In this document: positions 1-11,285 of the stretch, one piece after another
Numbering within the stretch: the first letter of the stretch is position 1
Layout: each line of letters opens with the position of its first letter
Assembly: GCA_020152595.1 (NCBI GenBank)
Contig: JAIGNY010004413.1
Span: 38,501 to 102,500 of the forward strand
Length of the DNA stretch: 64,000 nucleotides
Source: Chiridota heheva
Taxonomy: Eukaryota; Echinodermata; Holothuroidea; Apodida; Chiridotidae
Direction of reading: 5' to 3'
Notes under the pieces: model-generated
Databases searched by the model: none
Seen by the model: the letters and a program-made list of their open reading frames with translations, nothing else
What the model was told of the DNA's origin: nothing
Made by a program: the position numbers and the translations under genes

Positions 1-2840
1 CCAGATTGCAGACTTGTATTTTTGCGTCTTTTCTAGCCGGCCTCGCCCGCCTTCTTACACTAGTAACGCCACTGTGCCTCCCTTTATATTAAAGGCCTAT
101 ATAGTTACTATAATAAGTCACAATTACAAATGTCAAAAGGTCAATGTTAGTCTATGACATTGTCACATGTGAGTCTATGACCGCAATATGTTATATAAAG
201 CGACGATTTTCTTCAAAAAATGCTCAGTATTAATCAAAGATTTGCAAGTGTAAAAAGCCGCGAAGATGGCATTTCTTGGCACCATTAAAAAAATTAAAAG
301 TTGCCCCTAATACTTTCCAGCTCACTTTCTTTTCTTTTTTTTCACTTTTATTCTCTGGCTTATTCTTTATTTACTCAGTTATACCATTCTAGCTGTTTAG
401 TTGGTTCAGAACAAAACTGAAAAATTAAATAAAAATTATCGATGGCCGATACAAATTTTATTTAACGATTGGGGGAGAGGAAGTGAACAAATATAAAAGC
501 ACATTTATTTTCTGCAATGTGATTGGACAAGAGGGGACATAGGCCTACCCATAACTGACATGGAACATCACCCCTTCACAAGTGGACATTATCAAGTTGA
601 ATAAAATAAAGAGATTGTTATGAAAATATAAGGAATAATCAAATTGCTATGAGGCTCATCAAGCTCAACAGCTTTCTTTTCTCTGCATGTACTAAATATC
701 AATCAGCTGCGCTGGTATCAAAGCGAGTGAAAAATGTACATACATGTTATTTCGTACAATTCAATTTTGTTTATTTTCATTGAGGCGATTGAATTTACAA
801 CAATACACGCCGAAATAATGTATTGGTTCTATGTTATCTCATCCAAAAGTCAAACGTAATGCGAGTGGATTTTGTACATGGCAGCATGGTAGACTTATAT
901 TAATTGTCAATCCAATGTGTGAGTGTGTGTGAATAGGCCAAGGCCTAAGCCATCTTAATTTCGGTTATTCAACTTTTCCCTAGGGCAGTTGTTAAACCAA
1001 TTGATTTTTAAACAGTTCTTTTCGCCTTATTTTCAATATGACAGATATCAAATATATATAGGCCTATTCGTGTATGTAGGCCTAAAGGGTTCTTGAACTT
1101 AGGCCTATATGCGTAAGTTTTCTCTCTCATCTCTTTGCCGCAGGCTAATGGACATCGGTCGATGTCCCCAGCGGTCTAAACCAATGACTTTCACCAAATC
1201 TAATGCACTTGTCAGTTATATTACTCGCCCCTGCTCCCCCGGTAATGTCAGTAAAATGTGATTCATTGACATATGAAACAATGACTCACAATCATATGTG
1301 TGTCATTGTACCAAGTTAGTCAGTAGAGTGACTATGTTGCGAGTCAATTTATTTCAGACCCATTTACTTTGTCCAGAGGCGAGTGATTGGGGATAAGTCA
1401 TTTTAGAAGAAATGTCAGTCACCTAAGTGACTGAGTGTTGGTCATCCACCTTAATGCAATGAATCATCTTGTCCGGGTTAGTCACACCGAGTGAGTCACA
1501 CAATTTACAAGTGCATAAGTAAGATGCCCAACTGTTCATTAAGATGCTTGTCCATGAACCTTTTGATTAATTACTGCATAAGCCCAACCATGTAAAAGAA
1601 AACATTAATGGAAAAATTCCCCTCATTTTCCCCCATAAAACGAAATCTTAACTTACAACAATTAACAATTAGGCCTAGGCCTAACGTTCTAGGCTATGTT
1701 TTATTAACATGTAGTTCCTTACCCCCTCAGACCACCAGTAGTTTGACAGCCAGCCCAAAAAATTTACATAATTTTGATATTGGGAAGAAATTCCCCCTCA
1801 CCCCCTCCCTAGCTGCCCTCACTCCCCCGACCTTGTGTAACCCCATTATTGATTAGGGAAGGCAGTATTGTGCCACAACATTATTGAAATAATCCACTTT
1901 TTACATTTGATTAACTTTTATATTGCTTAACCTTTAATTTGCTTAACCTTGCACCTTTGATTCTATTTGCGATTTCGCTATAGAAAACTCTCTCTAGAAT
2001 TTATTGCCAAAAAGTAATTCAAAATTTCCCACGGAAACCTTTAACTTATCTAAGTATGACATTCAATTGAGTCTGATAACACTTTTGAATAGACCGCGCC
2101 TAGCAGTGGGCGCGGCCACAATATACGGTATATGTGGGAAATATTAATTCCAGAGATGCGCCACCTTTTCGTCATCTCCAGAATCTCATGCAACCTTTTC
2201 AAGAAACCAATAATTGCGGTAGCAACCGAGGTAGGTGAGAGTTACTTCTTTTTACGGGTTTTAGTTCATAGTTATTCAATGTATTTTTATGTGCCCAAGC
2301 TTTTAAGAGTTACATATTAGAAGCTTTTTTAGTTATGTAGCTTAACTTTTGCAGGCTAAAATGAATGAGTTAAAAACGTACAAATTTCTTGAAAAATGTT
2401 CGCATAACAGGAGTGCGTCGCAAATATTCTGCGACGCGACTATGATGAGTCGATGTAGCGGTTTCCACCGTTATATGCTTAGGATGGTGTCTGACCTGGT
2501 ATTCGCAGTCATGTAATGGCTATAGCGTATACTACGGTCAGATGTTTAACTGACTGATTAATGTTAGGCTAGTTGTAACCATTTCCGCGAAATTTTACCC
2601 CAATTTGATGCAAACGTCATTTGGAATGGCTACCTATACCTGATAGGCCTACATATCACCAGACTACAAAGACTCATTAATGATACTGATAGGAAAAACC
2701 TCGATTTGTGTTGAATTTTGATTGTTATGTATTCTCTGGTCATGAAAGTTACAAAACTCTTAAAAATTACAGGAGAAATTCCTTAAGAATCTATTCCCTG
2801 CAAAACAAAAAAAGTCCAGAGTCAGCCTAGTCGGGTAGGC
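1..2840. other. intergenic DNA, no gene recognised
   Basis: No open frame here shows a recognisable domain or splice-linked exon series. The stretch is AT-rich and carries many copies of the palindrome core AGGCCT, mostly inside TAGGCCTA-like contexts (near 92, 541, 943, 1060, 1079, 1100, 1671 and 2644). The small open frames at 1608-1856 and 2132-2320 have no family resemblance that I can see. Confidence 0.6.
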
Positions 2841-2847
2841 TAGCTCA

Positions 2848-2915
2848 TTTTGTAACTTGGAATTTGGATGCACGACTGAGATCATGGAGGTTTTAGGTTC
2901 AAGGCTGACAGTGAC
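2848..2915 (+). mobile_element. possible degraded tRNA-derived SINE head
   Basis: A box-A-like TAGCTCA at about 2850 and a box-B-like GGTTCAAGGC at about 2896-2905 have the order and spacing of an internal RNA polymerase III promoter. The stretch between them shares scattered identity (CGACTGA, TGGAGG, AGGTTC) with the clearer SINE head at 33899-33975. No 3' body is recognisable, so this is weak. Confidence 0.3.
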
Positions 2916-3594
2916 ACTAGCCTAACATGACAGTTACCTTTAGCTGTGAAATTTTTACCCTCACGTGGATATACATTATTTTTTTTACCTGTCTGAAGGT
3001 TATTTGTGCTTTTTTATTGTTTAATTGTTCATTCCTGTTTGGTTTAGTGCATTTTCCGTGTTGGTTATTTTCTGGTAGCGTTATTTTTGCGTAGCGTTAG
3101 TGAACCTAATGTTATTTAGCCTTTACACACTAGGCTATTTGTATTTACAACCAATTCCACAATTATTTATATATTTTTGAGATCAGAAGTTAAGAACAAT
3201 TTGAGTTCTGAGTAAGTTTATTGTTTGCCTTCTTACATCATACCATTCATTTTCATTTCCTTATCTTCCTATTACAGTATTAGTATTCATTGCAGCCTTT
3301 GGCTGTTGTTTTTCTTGTTGTCAAGTAAAGGGCCTATATTATTAGGTAGTAACATTAGGTCTAGGCCTATATTATTTGTTTATCAGATTCATGAATCATG
3401 TTTATGTTAACTCACAACCTCTTTTTCCATGTATTGTTCTTGGTAACATACTCTAGAGCCTCGGACTCTCTGAACTCCTTATATTCGTCACATCCCCACT
3501 TGTCTCAGGCCTTAAATTTGCCTCTAAATGCCCCACAAACTGGCTACCTTGTCTTGTTTGGTCTGAGTGTAAGGGGCTCATTTCTTGGCAGACA
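2916..3594. other. intergenic DNA, nothing recognised
   Basis: AT-rich sequence with further TAGGCCTA-type palindromes near 3331 and 3361. The short open frames at 3225-3631 show no domain or splice context. Confidence 0.5.
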
Positions 3595-4454
3595 AGATCT
3601 CCTTTGGGATGTGCCAGCATCTGCAGTATGAGGACTGCAAATGCTGGTGGATTCTTACGCAGTTCATGAAATATATAAAAACGTAGATGAAAGAAATAAC
3701 ATAGTCACAAGAATGGAGAAAACAAAAGAGTAATATTTGTGCATCAAAACTAAATTCTATTTTTCTACAGCTCAAGATGTATATACATTATGTACAGTTT
3801 TTCCAAAGATAATTCTCAGCTACATTGTTACCCAACTGCACTGACCAGCCTCCTGAAAGTATCTCCTGAAAATCTAAAATCACTTCTGACCAGAGCATGT
3901 GGCCTATCCCATAATATTACATTTGGCTATCCCATAATACTCTAAACAAAGAAAACTCTTCTTCTGTCCAGACTTTGATGGACAGATGAAAACAGGAAGG
4001 AGAACTAACCAAAACCACTAATTAAAGACAAGATAAAAGAAAATGACCACCTAAGATGTAACTGAATACACAAAGGGAAGTCTAAACTGAGGGATGTATC
4101 AAAATAAACATTTTCATTAAAGTAATAGTGAGTAAGTTAAAGGGACCAGGTAATATTAATTGAGTCACAATTTTAAAGTCTTAAGAAATAAAATTTAGCA
4201 ATCAACATAAGAAGATGGAAAATACTTATTATTTCAGTATAGAAATGGCATAGAGCTTAAAAAATACACTTGCAGCACATTATTTGCAAACTTGAGAAAA
4301 CACAAATGGCAAACCATAGGCAAAAAGAAATACTGATTTCAAAGCCCACATGAAGAAGCAACATGCAAGTAAAAAAACTAAATATGCTCAAATCACACAT
4401 TTTGGTATGATACGATCAAACCAAGAAAAACAACATTTTCCAACCTCTTTACAT
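3595..4454. repeat. ~860-bp dispersed/direct repeat, copy 1
   Basis: This segment aligns with 5800-6654 about 2.2 kb downstream in the same orientation. The first ~90 bp (from GATCTCC through the GTGCCAGCATCT region) is well conserved, the middle (about 3700-3880) is strongly diverged, and the last ~570 bp (3886-4454) is nearly identical with only scattered substitutions. Homology ends at the tetramer ACAT; copy 1 then continues with CCCTCCCTGC. No coding potential is evident. Confidence 0.85.
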
Positions 4455-5799
4455 CCCTCCCTGCTTAATGTTGACTTACACTGTCAACAAGAATCGGTAA
4501 TCTAAATCTGAAAAAGTACATAAGATTTTTCGTATCGTCTATGCAACAGCAACAAAAATGTAGTATTGTAGTACTGTTCTATCATATTAATATCAATTGC
4601 TTTTTGACCAAAGAACTGCTTTGAACAAGTTAACACACTAAAGTTGCAAGATGAGTCAAAAATAAATGCTCAGACCAAAATATTTGGAAATCAAAACCAT
4701 GGACTTTGACTGCACCACCCGGAGGCTATCTTGATACAGCTCATGCCATATATACATTCTCAAAATCATTCAAACATAATAAATCAAAGCAAATTCATTT
4801 AACACTTTTTTTAAAATGGACTGTCAACAAGCTTAGCAATTATATTAACGTAACAGATTCAAACTTTTAATGATATAAAATGCAAGTAATTCTGTCTGAA
4901 TATCAAATGTAAACATTGAACATTAAATAAATCCAACCACAACATCTTTAAGATCAAAGTAAATTACCTGTAGTTCCACAGAAAATAACACACATGTACA
5001 GCACGTACAAATCTTAAAGGATAGCAAAAGAAAATGTATTGTCCAGTACAGTCCGGCTTGGAAACAAATTACTGTCTCTTACATAATCCATGATAACATG
5101 ATCAATGAACACAAATAAATAAACATAACAAAACTATTACAAATAATGTTCCTTGATATAAATTGACAATTCTGCATAATTTCCAAAATAATGTAAGCAC
5201 CAAAGGGGACGGCATCTCGGTAGAAGTGTATCTTGGGTTTGAAAATACATGTTCAATAGGAAACCAAACATCCAGGTGCAAGAAACACATCAGGGAATCA
5301 AGGTCGTCCTTCCTCATTCTTCAAAATAAATATCTCCAAAATATTGTAGAATCAAAAGTACATTGATACATGGAAGTAAAAGAGATATAATCAGATAAAA
5401 ACAAAAGTGGGCCAAGTCGAGTCAATTAACAGTACTTGAAAATGAAAATTCAGCATCTATGTATGTTTGCGACTAAAGGGCGCATTAAGGCCACCGATGA
5501 GAAATCGTTGAGGGGTGGTCCGCACTTCCCTTAAGTCAGTCCAGAGTTGAATCAAATTGATAAATCATGTTCATGCACGATGATAACTTTCAGGAGTGAG
5601 TAAAACACATCAGCTGCACAGTTATTCAAAGAAGATCACAGATTATATGAATGTTCCAAAATGTAATGATGCAGGTGTAAACAATAGGTCCACTTCAAAT
5701 CGATTTGAAGATACATGTATGTCCAAAGAAGCAGTATAGAATCCATCCCAAAATATTCAATGCCCCACCTCTACTACTATTTTGTATGGGGGGCGAGAC
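4455..5799. other. spacer between the two ~860-bp repeats
   Basis: AT-rich, no recognisable gene. Overlapping open frames on both strands at 5102-5366 show no domain. I found no second copy of this spacer in the window. Confidence 0.5.
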
Positions 5800-6654
5800 G
5801 TGATCTCCTTCTTTGGGATGTGCCAGCATCTACAGTATGAGGACTGCAAATGCTGGTGGATTCTTAGGCAGTTAATTCAATATTAAAAACGAAGATGAAA
5901 GAACATCACAGGAATATTACAAGTTCATCTCAATGCAAAGTCTATTTCTACTCCACATACCATACTGTACAATATTTACAAGAGTTTTTAAAAGATATTA
6001 TTTGGTATTTGACAAGCTACATGGTGATAGTCCAACTTTACTCTATGGCCTCCTGGAAGTGTCTGCTCAATATCTAAAATTACTCCTGACCAGAGCATGT
6101 GGCCTATCCCATAATATTACATTTGGCTATCCCATAATACTCTAAACAAAGGAAACCCTTCTTCTGTCCAGACTTTGATGGACAGATGAAAACAGGAAGG
6201 AGAACTAACCAAAACCACTAATTAAAGACAAGATAAAAGAAAATGACCACCTAAGATGTAACTGAATACACAAAGGGAAGTCTAAACTGGGGGATGTATC
6301 AAAATAAACATTTTCATTAAAGTAATAGTGAGTAACTTAAAGGGACCAGGTAATATTAATTGAGTCACAATTCTAAAGTCTTAAGAAATACAATTTAGCA
6401 ATCAACATAAGAAGATGGAAAATACTTATTATTTCAGTATAGAAATGGCATAGAGCTTAAAAAATACACTTGCAGCACATTATTTGCAAACTTGAGAAAA
6501 CACAAATGGCAAACCATAGGCAAAAAGAAATACTGATTTCAAAGCCCACATGAAGAAGCAACATGCAAGTAAAAAAACTAAATATGCTCAAATCACACAT
6601 TTTGGTATGACACGATCAAACCAAGAAAAACAACATTTTCAAACCTCTTTACAT
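5800..6654. repeat. ~860-bp dispersed/direct repeat, copy 2
   Basis: Second copy of the repeat at 3595-4454. It ends at the same ACAT tetramer, and here the next base is the G of the ATG that opens the retrotransposon frame at 6653. The segment is therefore either the 5' UTR of that retrotransposon or a repeat whose end coincides with the insertion point. Confidence 0.85.
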
Positions 6655-6853
6655 GAGTGATTATTCAAATCACACACTCACAACTTATCTATGTATCGAT
6701 GGGCAATTACATTCGTACAGATCAAGTTGGAAATTGTCAAAATTCAAATCACATAAGAGAAAATTACTCCTCTTATTCCTTACCCTTTCTGGTGATATCG
6801 AAAGCAATCCTGGACCCTCCCCAAAATTTCCTTGCAAACATTTGTTGCAATGA
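6653..6853 (+). pseudogene. retrotransposon ORF N-terminus with 2A-like ribosome-skipping motif
   Basis: The first 66 codons of the element encode a basic leader (several Lys/Arg around residues 27-37), a leucine-rich stretch and LTLSGDIESNPGP at residues 43-55. The D-I-E-x-N-P-G-P core (6794-6817) is a complete match to the 2A consensus, in which the ribosome fails to form the Gly-Pro bond and releases the upstream peptide. 2A motifs at the N-terminus of CR1-type LINE proteins are known from sea urchin and other invertebrate genomes. The frame stops at 6851, just after the first Cys of the adjacent PHD finger, because of a small deletion/frameshift near 6830-6838. Confidence 0.75.
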
Positions 6854-7103
6854 CTGTGATTCGTGGGTTCATAGTAAGTGTGCAGGCATTAGTAATGCAG
6901 CTTACAACACCCTTGCATCATCAACCGGTGATTCGGACTGTTCGGCTCCTTGTGGCCTGTGTGGACTCCAGTGTAGGAGATCTGATAAAGCAGTACAGTG
7001 TGACAATTGTGATCAATGGATCCACATTAAGTGCTGCAACATTGATGACTCAAAATACAGCGACCTCATGCATTCTAGCTGTACCTGGATATGTGATACT
7101 TGT
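6840..7103 (+). pseudogene. retrotransposon PHD-finger region
   Basis: In the frame running to 7316, two cysteine/histidine clusters are visible. The first is partial (CCNDCDSWVHSKC, about 6843-6885) and lacks its N-terminal Cys pair, which sits in the 2A frame. The second (6951-7103) is complete in style: CGLC...C...CDNCDQWIH..C...C..C. The W-[VI]-H between the Cys pairs is the PHD hallmark. In LINEs of this kind the domain lies upstream of the endonuclease and is thought to bind chromatin or nucleic acid. The first 60 codons of the longest open frame here are out-of-frame sequence from the 2A region, not part of the protein. Confidence 0.7.
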
Positions 7104-7315
7104 GACTTCATGAACTTCTCTGATTCTTTCTTCTCAACTAACAATTCTATCAACTGTACTAGCTCATATGAGGCACTTCAAAGTTATTCTTACGGTCTTG
7201 ACTTAGGGTCCAACCACCATCCCGATGTCAAATTGAAAACTAATCCAAAAAAGGAAGGTTCTAAAATTTCTTGTTATCAACTTTCAAAGTGTTCGAAACA
7301 AGAAAGCCTCCACTG

Positions 7316-8033
7316 AAAGTCTTATAAAAGACAAAGACCCAGATGTTATTATTGGCACTGAAACCTGGCTAAATTCCGAAATCAACAACTGAAATTTTCC
7401 CCTACAACTATACAGTCATTCGCAAAGATAGAAGTACAAATGGTTATGGTGGTGTATTACAGGCAATGAAAAATGACCTGATTTTTACTGAGCTCACTAA
7501 ACTAGACTCCTGACTGTGAGATCATCTGGACCAAATTCCAATTCCTTAAGGAAAAGAACTTGTTTGTAGGAACTTTTTACAGGCCTAGTCATAATGACCT
7601 TACTAGCCTTCTTGAGTTGAGAAAATCACTACAAAAGCCAGGGAAAAATGCTGACAAAAACAATGTTATTCTTGCTGGTGATTTCAACCAACCTAACATT
7701 AACTGAAGCCGAAACATTATTTTAGGCACTAACGCTTCCTCCGAAGCAGCCAAAATGCTTCTTGAAGTGGCCGATTCTTTCAACCTCACTCAAATGGTGC
7801 AGTCACCTACCAGAGATAACAACATTCTTGATCTTGTATTTACTAACAACTCACCAGCTGTTAACTCAGCTAACATCATACCCGGTATAAGTGACCATGA
7901 TATTGTTGAACTGACCCTAAACATCTCCCCTCGTAAAAAGTTGCCTAAACGTAAAATCTATTTAAGGAAAAAAGCTAACACAGAAAGCATAAAAGAAGAC
8001 CTGTCTAAACTCAAACTGCGATATTATTCTTAA
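7316..8033 (+). pseudogene. retrotransposon AP-like endonuclease (broken)
   Basis: Conserved blocks of the apurinic/apyrimidinic-type endonuclease can be read across frame changes: a GTETWL block near 7350-7370 (catalytic Glu), GTFYRP near 7570-7590, GDFNQPN near 7676-7700 (catalytic Asp/Asn) and ISDHD near 7888-7902 (catalytic Asp-His). The open part from 7755 to 8033 covers the C-terminal third of the domain and the start of the linker. Stops at about 7388 and 7704 and the stop ending at 8033 show that it is not functional. In life this enzyme nicks target DNA to prime reverse transcription. Confidence 0.75.
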
Positions 8034-8373
8034 TTCAATAGCTCATCCATTAATGTTGATGAAAAATGGAATTTCTTTGAAAAGGATATTAAACTGATTA
8101 TTGTAGAAAAAAGCACCTCACAAATTCACTTTAACTGAAGTAAATCTACCTTACTTCACCCACATCCAACGCCGTCTCTGCAAGAAAAAAAATAAACTGT
8201 TCAAGAAAGCTAAGAAAACTCATGACTGGAATACATATAAAAGCTATAGGAAATCTGTCTGTAAAAACATCAAAAAAGCTAGAAACAACCTCATCTGTAA
8301 TAAATTTCAAAATTCTCCAATTGAAAACCCTAAGGCATTTTGGTCCTACATAAAAAGACTTAAAAGTAATTCC

Positions 8374-9325
8374 GTGGGTGTGTCAGACCTTGTGAACAAT
8401 GGTAAACTTTGTAGTGACAGTATGACTGAAGCTAACATTCTAAACAACCAGTTTTTCAGCGTTTCCACAGAAGAAGATACCTCTCAAATCCCTGTAACTA
8501 AACCACTCACCACCAACATAATAAACCAACTTATAATCACTCCAAAAGGTGTCAAAAAGCAACTGCAAAAGCTAAACCCAAACAAAGCCTTAGGTCCCAA
8601 CCATATACCACCATGGCTCTTAAAAAGACATGCGGAAGACTTTTATGAAATCCTAACATAATGTCTTCCAAACCTCTGTAGATAACAGTACTATTCCAAA
8701 CAAGTGGAAAGAAGCAAACATATGTAGCATTTTTTTAAAAGGTGATAAACACGACCCAGCTAATTACAGACCAGTCTCTCTTACCTGCGTGTGTAGTAAA
8801 ATCCTTGAGCATATAATCCACTCACATGTGATGAAATTCCTTGATGAGCATAATATCTTAACTGATCTCCAACATGGCTTTCGAATAAAAAGATCAACTG
8901 AAACACAACTTCTCTTAACAATAAATGATATTTCTAAACAAATTGAATAAAACAGTGCCATCTCTATGGCTATACTCGACTTTTTAAAAGCGTTCGATAA
9001 AGTCCCACACCAACGTCTGTTATCCAAACTTTCCGCATATGGCATTGATGGAAATCTACTGGCCTGGTTTGCATCCTTCCTCAGCAACCGCATTCAGTGT
9101 GTTGTCTGTGATGGCAAAATCTCAAATCCTAAACAAGTTCTATCTGGTGTACCACAAGGTACCGTTTTAGGTCCTTTACTCTTCCTTTTATATGTCAATG
9201 ACATCCCTGATAATATAAACAGCACAGTTAGACAGTTTGCTGATGATTTTTTTGTGTATAGAACAACTGATAAACCCTCTGGCCAACAAATCCTCCAAGA
9301 TGATCTAAATAAACTTGAGCAATGA
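8374..9325 (+). pseudogene. retrotransposon reverse transcriptase core (broken)
   Basis: From 8374 the linker and fingers are readable (NPNKALGPNHIPPWLLK at about 8575-8625, ANYRPVSL near 8760-8785). After a stop at 8946-8948 the palm follows in 8966-9325. It contains LDFLKAFDKVPH (catalytic Asp at 8978-8980), SGVPQGTVLGPLLFLLYVND (motif B) and FADDF at 9236-9250, the metal-binding Asp pair. FADD in place of YADD is usual in CR1/L2-type elements. The frame ends at a TGA at 9323-9325. Confidence 0.85.
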
Positions 9326-9415
9326 CAAAATAAATGGCAAATAAATTTCAACCCCTCTTAATGCTACATCCTCACAATATCTCCTAGAAAATGCTATAAA
9401 TTACCAGTTTATACC

Positions 9416-10042
9416 TTGTGCAACCAGCCTTTAAAACAAATCAACTCCCACTTGTACCTAGGTGTTGAAATTGATAATAGACTCAGATGGGATAAACATA
9501 TACACAACATCACCAACAAAGCAAAGTCTGTACTTGGCCTATTAAGACGTAACCTCTCAAACTGTCCCACTGACGTTACAACCACCGCATATAAAGCTCT
9601 AGTTAGGCCAGTGCTTGAGTATGCATCAGCAGTTTGGGACCCCCATCACCAGTGCGCTGTAGATAAGCTTGAATCAATTCAATGGAGAGCAGCCAGGTTC
9701 TGTATGGCTGACTACTCTTATAAATCCAGTGTCACTAGCATGCTTCATAGATTAGATTGGCCCCTGCTAATAACAAGAAGAAGGAGCACCAGTCTAAAAA
9801 TGCTATATAAAATCAATAAGAGTCTTGTTGCCATTGATAATGATAACCTGATCCCAAATTTAAGAATTAATACAAGAAATAACCATGATCTGAATTTCCA
9901 CATTCCTTATGCTAAAAAGAATGTTTATAAATACTCCTCCTTTCCTCAAACACTAAAAGATTGGAATGCGTTACCATCGGACATTGTACATGCACCAAGT
10001 CTAAACTGTTTCAAAGCTAAACTTGCTAAGCTTGTTAGTTGA
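9416..10042 (+). pseudogene. retrotransposon RT thumb and C-terminal region
   Basis: A 208-codon open stretch with SHLYLGVEIDNRLRWDKHI (thumb), KALVRPVLEYASAVWDPH and the terminal WNALPSDIV...SLNCFKAKL motif, all typical of the C-terminal half of CR1/L2-type LINE proteins. The natural stop is the TGA at 10040-10042, directly followed by the TGATTGA-type 3' repeat. The segment is out of continuity with the RT core because of stops at 9323 and 9359. Confidence 0.8.
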
Positions 10043-10122
10043 TTGATTGATTTTTATTTTGTTCTCATACTTTTGCTACGCTCTGTTGGCGTTCATGTCC
10101 TCTAGAAGGATATTTGCTGTCT

Positions 10123-10480
10123 TAACCTATTCAGATTCAGTCATGCAGACAGATACACCATTTAAAGCAGAAGTACGTCATCTGCAGCTCCTAGCCTACT
10201 CCTCATCCAATCTTTGGGAGAAGTGAACAATGAATTAGGCTGTGAGAATGAAAGTTTTCCATCCACCGCCCACATGATCCAAAACCTCCCGCTGAAAAAG
10301 TTCATTATTTAAAAAAATATAAAAAAATCATTATTATTATGAAAAAAAAGTTTCTCTATCACAAAAATTCAAGTTCCAAATCATCATGCAGGGTATAATG
10401 ATGCATTATTTACATAGTACCTGCATGCGGTTGCCGCCAATAGCTTCAATCTTCAGTCGAGAAGTGAGGAAAGTGATGGG
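10123..10480. other. intergenic DNA between LINE remnants
   Basis: No gene. Contains a short ATTATTATTAT run and A-rich tracts at about 10308-10350. Confidence 0.5.
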
Positions 10481-10585
10481 ATGGAGCTTGTATAGACAGA
10501 AGCCAGACAAGTTGCAAATAACAGAGTCCAGTGGAGAAAGTGCACTGCAGCTTTATGGGCCAGGAGGCCTGAAGAGACTAGGTGA
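10481..10585 (+). mobile_element. LINE C-terminal tail fragment
   Basis: Read from 10481 the frame gives a block with one in-frame stop, then TEARQVANNRVQWRK and LWARRPEETR followed by a stop at 10583-10585. The pattern (hydrophobic-E-A-x-x-x-A-x-[DN]-R-x-x-W-[RK], then a basic E-E-x-R end) is the usual extreme C-terminus of many non-LTR retrotransposon polyproteins. It is a different element from the one at 6653-10122. A 25-bp motif around GCATGCGGTTGCC occurs on both sides (about 10424 and 10591), suggesting a local duplication. Confidence 0.5.
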
Positions 10586-11148
10586 GGTGCATGCGGTTGC
10601 CACCAACAGTTTCGATCTTCACACATCGAAACCTCTGATGGATGCAATGATCCACTGGTGACTCTAGATTGCAAATTATTACATCATGGAAGAAGCTTTA
10701 TACTAAAATAAATAATGTAGAAAAGCCTCAGGCCTTTGAAAAATGTATGGATGTAAATCTAAAAGTAAAACTTTCATTCTTATGGCCTTATGGGTGGATC
10801 ATGCCAAATTTTACAGTTTGTTTCTAGCGGGGAAGATCTTCCACTATTTTTTGATTGAGATAAGTTTATTTTCATGATTTTGGTACACAACGGTAAATTT
10901 AGGCGCACATTTTGTATTGTAGGTGTGCAATAAATCTTTCAATAAATTTTAGTTTCCTTCATGTAAAAGTTTAGAAAAGTTCTTGATGATAGCCTAAACA
11001 CAGGAAATCTTCATCATATTTCAACTTCAGCTTTTTGTTAAATTACACTATTGAATAGATCATTATTGGTGCACATTTTCTAGACAGCACATTTTGTAGA
11101 TCTTATCGCACATCTTATCGCACACACACTTTGCAAACTATGCAGTCT
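10586..11148. other. intergenic DNA, nothing recognised
   Basis: AT-rich; no open frame or repeat that I can place. Confidence 0.5.
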
Positions 11149-11285
11149 GGGTACCATGGATGGCACTCACTGTCCCTCGGATGCGGATGTTAAATGGCGG
11201 TCCCGATGGTAGGAAAGTCACCCCCTACCTAGTTCTCTGTACACTATTCGAGAAAAGAAGCATGCAAATGTGGTGTTCATTTACT
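11149..11285 (+). mobile_element. SINE 3' half, truncated copy
   Basis: The sequence GGCACTCACTGTCCCTC...CCCGATGGTAGG...TAGTTCTCTGTACA...GTGGTGTTCAT parallels 34100-34225 in the SINE at 33897-34230 with substitutions and small indels. The tRNA-like head is absent, as expected of a 5'-truncated insertion. Confidence 0.65.

Larger units (their letters stand above)
6653..10122 (+). mobile_element. CR1/L2-like non-LTR retrotransposon, nearly full length, inactive
   Basis: In order on the plus strand: a 2A-type motif, cysteine-rich PHD fingers, an AP-type endonuclease, a reverse transcriptase with FADD at the active site and a conserved C-terminal region ending at a TGA at 10040-10042. The end is followed by TTGATTGATTGA and a short 3' tail with an imperfect hairpin around GTCCTCTAGAAGGAT (about 10098). 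This domain order is that of PHD-bearing CR1/L2-type LINEs. Several frameshifts and in-frame stops (for example at 6851, 7388, 8031, 8946, 9323 and 9359) make it a pseudo-element. No clear target-site duplication was found. The exact 5' limit (6653 or 5800) and 3' limit (10050-10122) are uncertain. Clade assignment is by domain order and motif style only. Confidence 0.88.

Noticed and set aside
6657..6839. First 60 codons of the 219-codon frame as an authentic N-terminus
   Set aside because: The 2A motif lies in the other frame over the same bases. The PHD part of this frame joins it only after a frameshift/deletion near 6830-6838.
10043..10122. Target-site duplication for the CR1/L2-like element
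   Set aside because: I compared sequence after the 3' tail with 4455 onward and with bases around 6640-6655 and found no convincing duplicate.
10386..10661. 91-codon plus-strand frame
   Set aside because: The recognisable LINE tail reads in another frame (10481-10585); this frame is its shadow.
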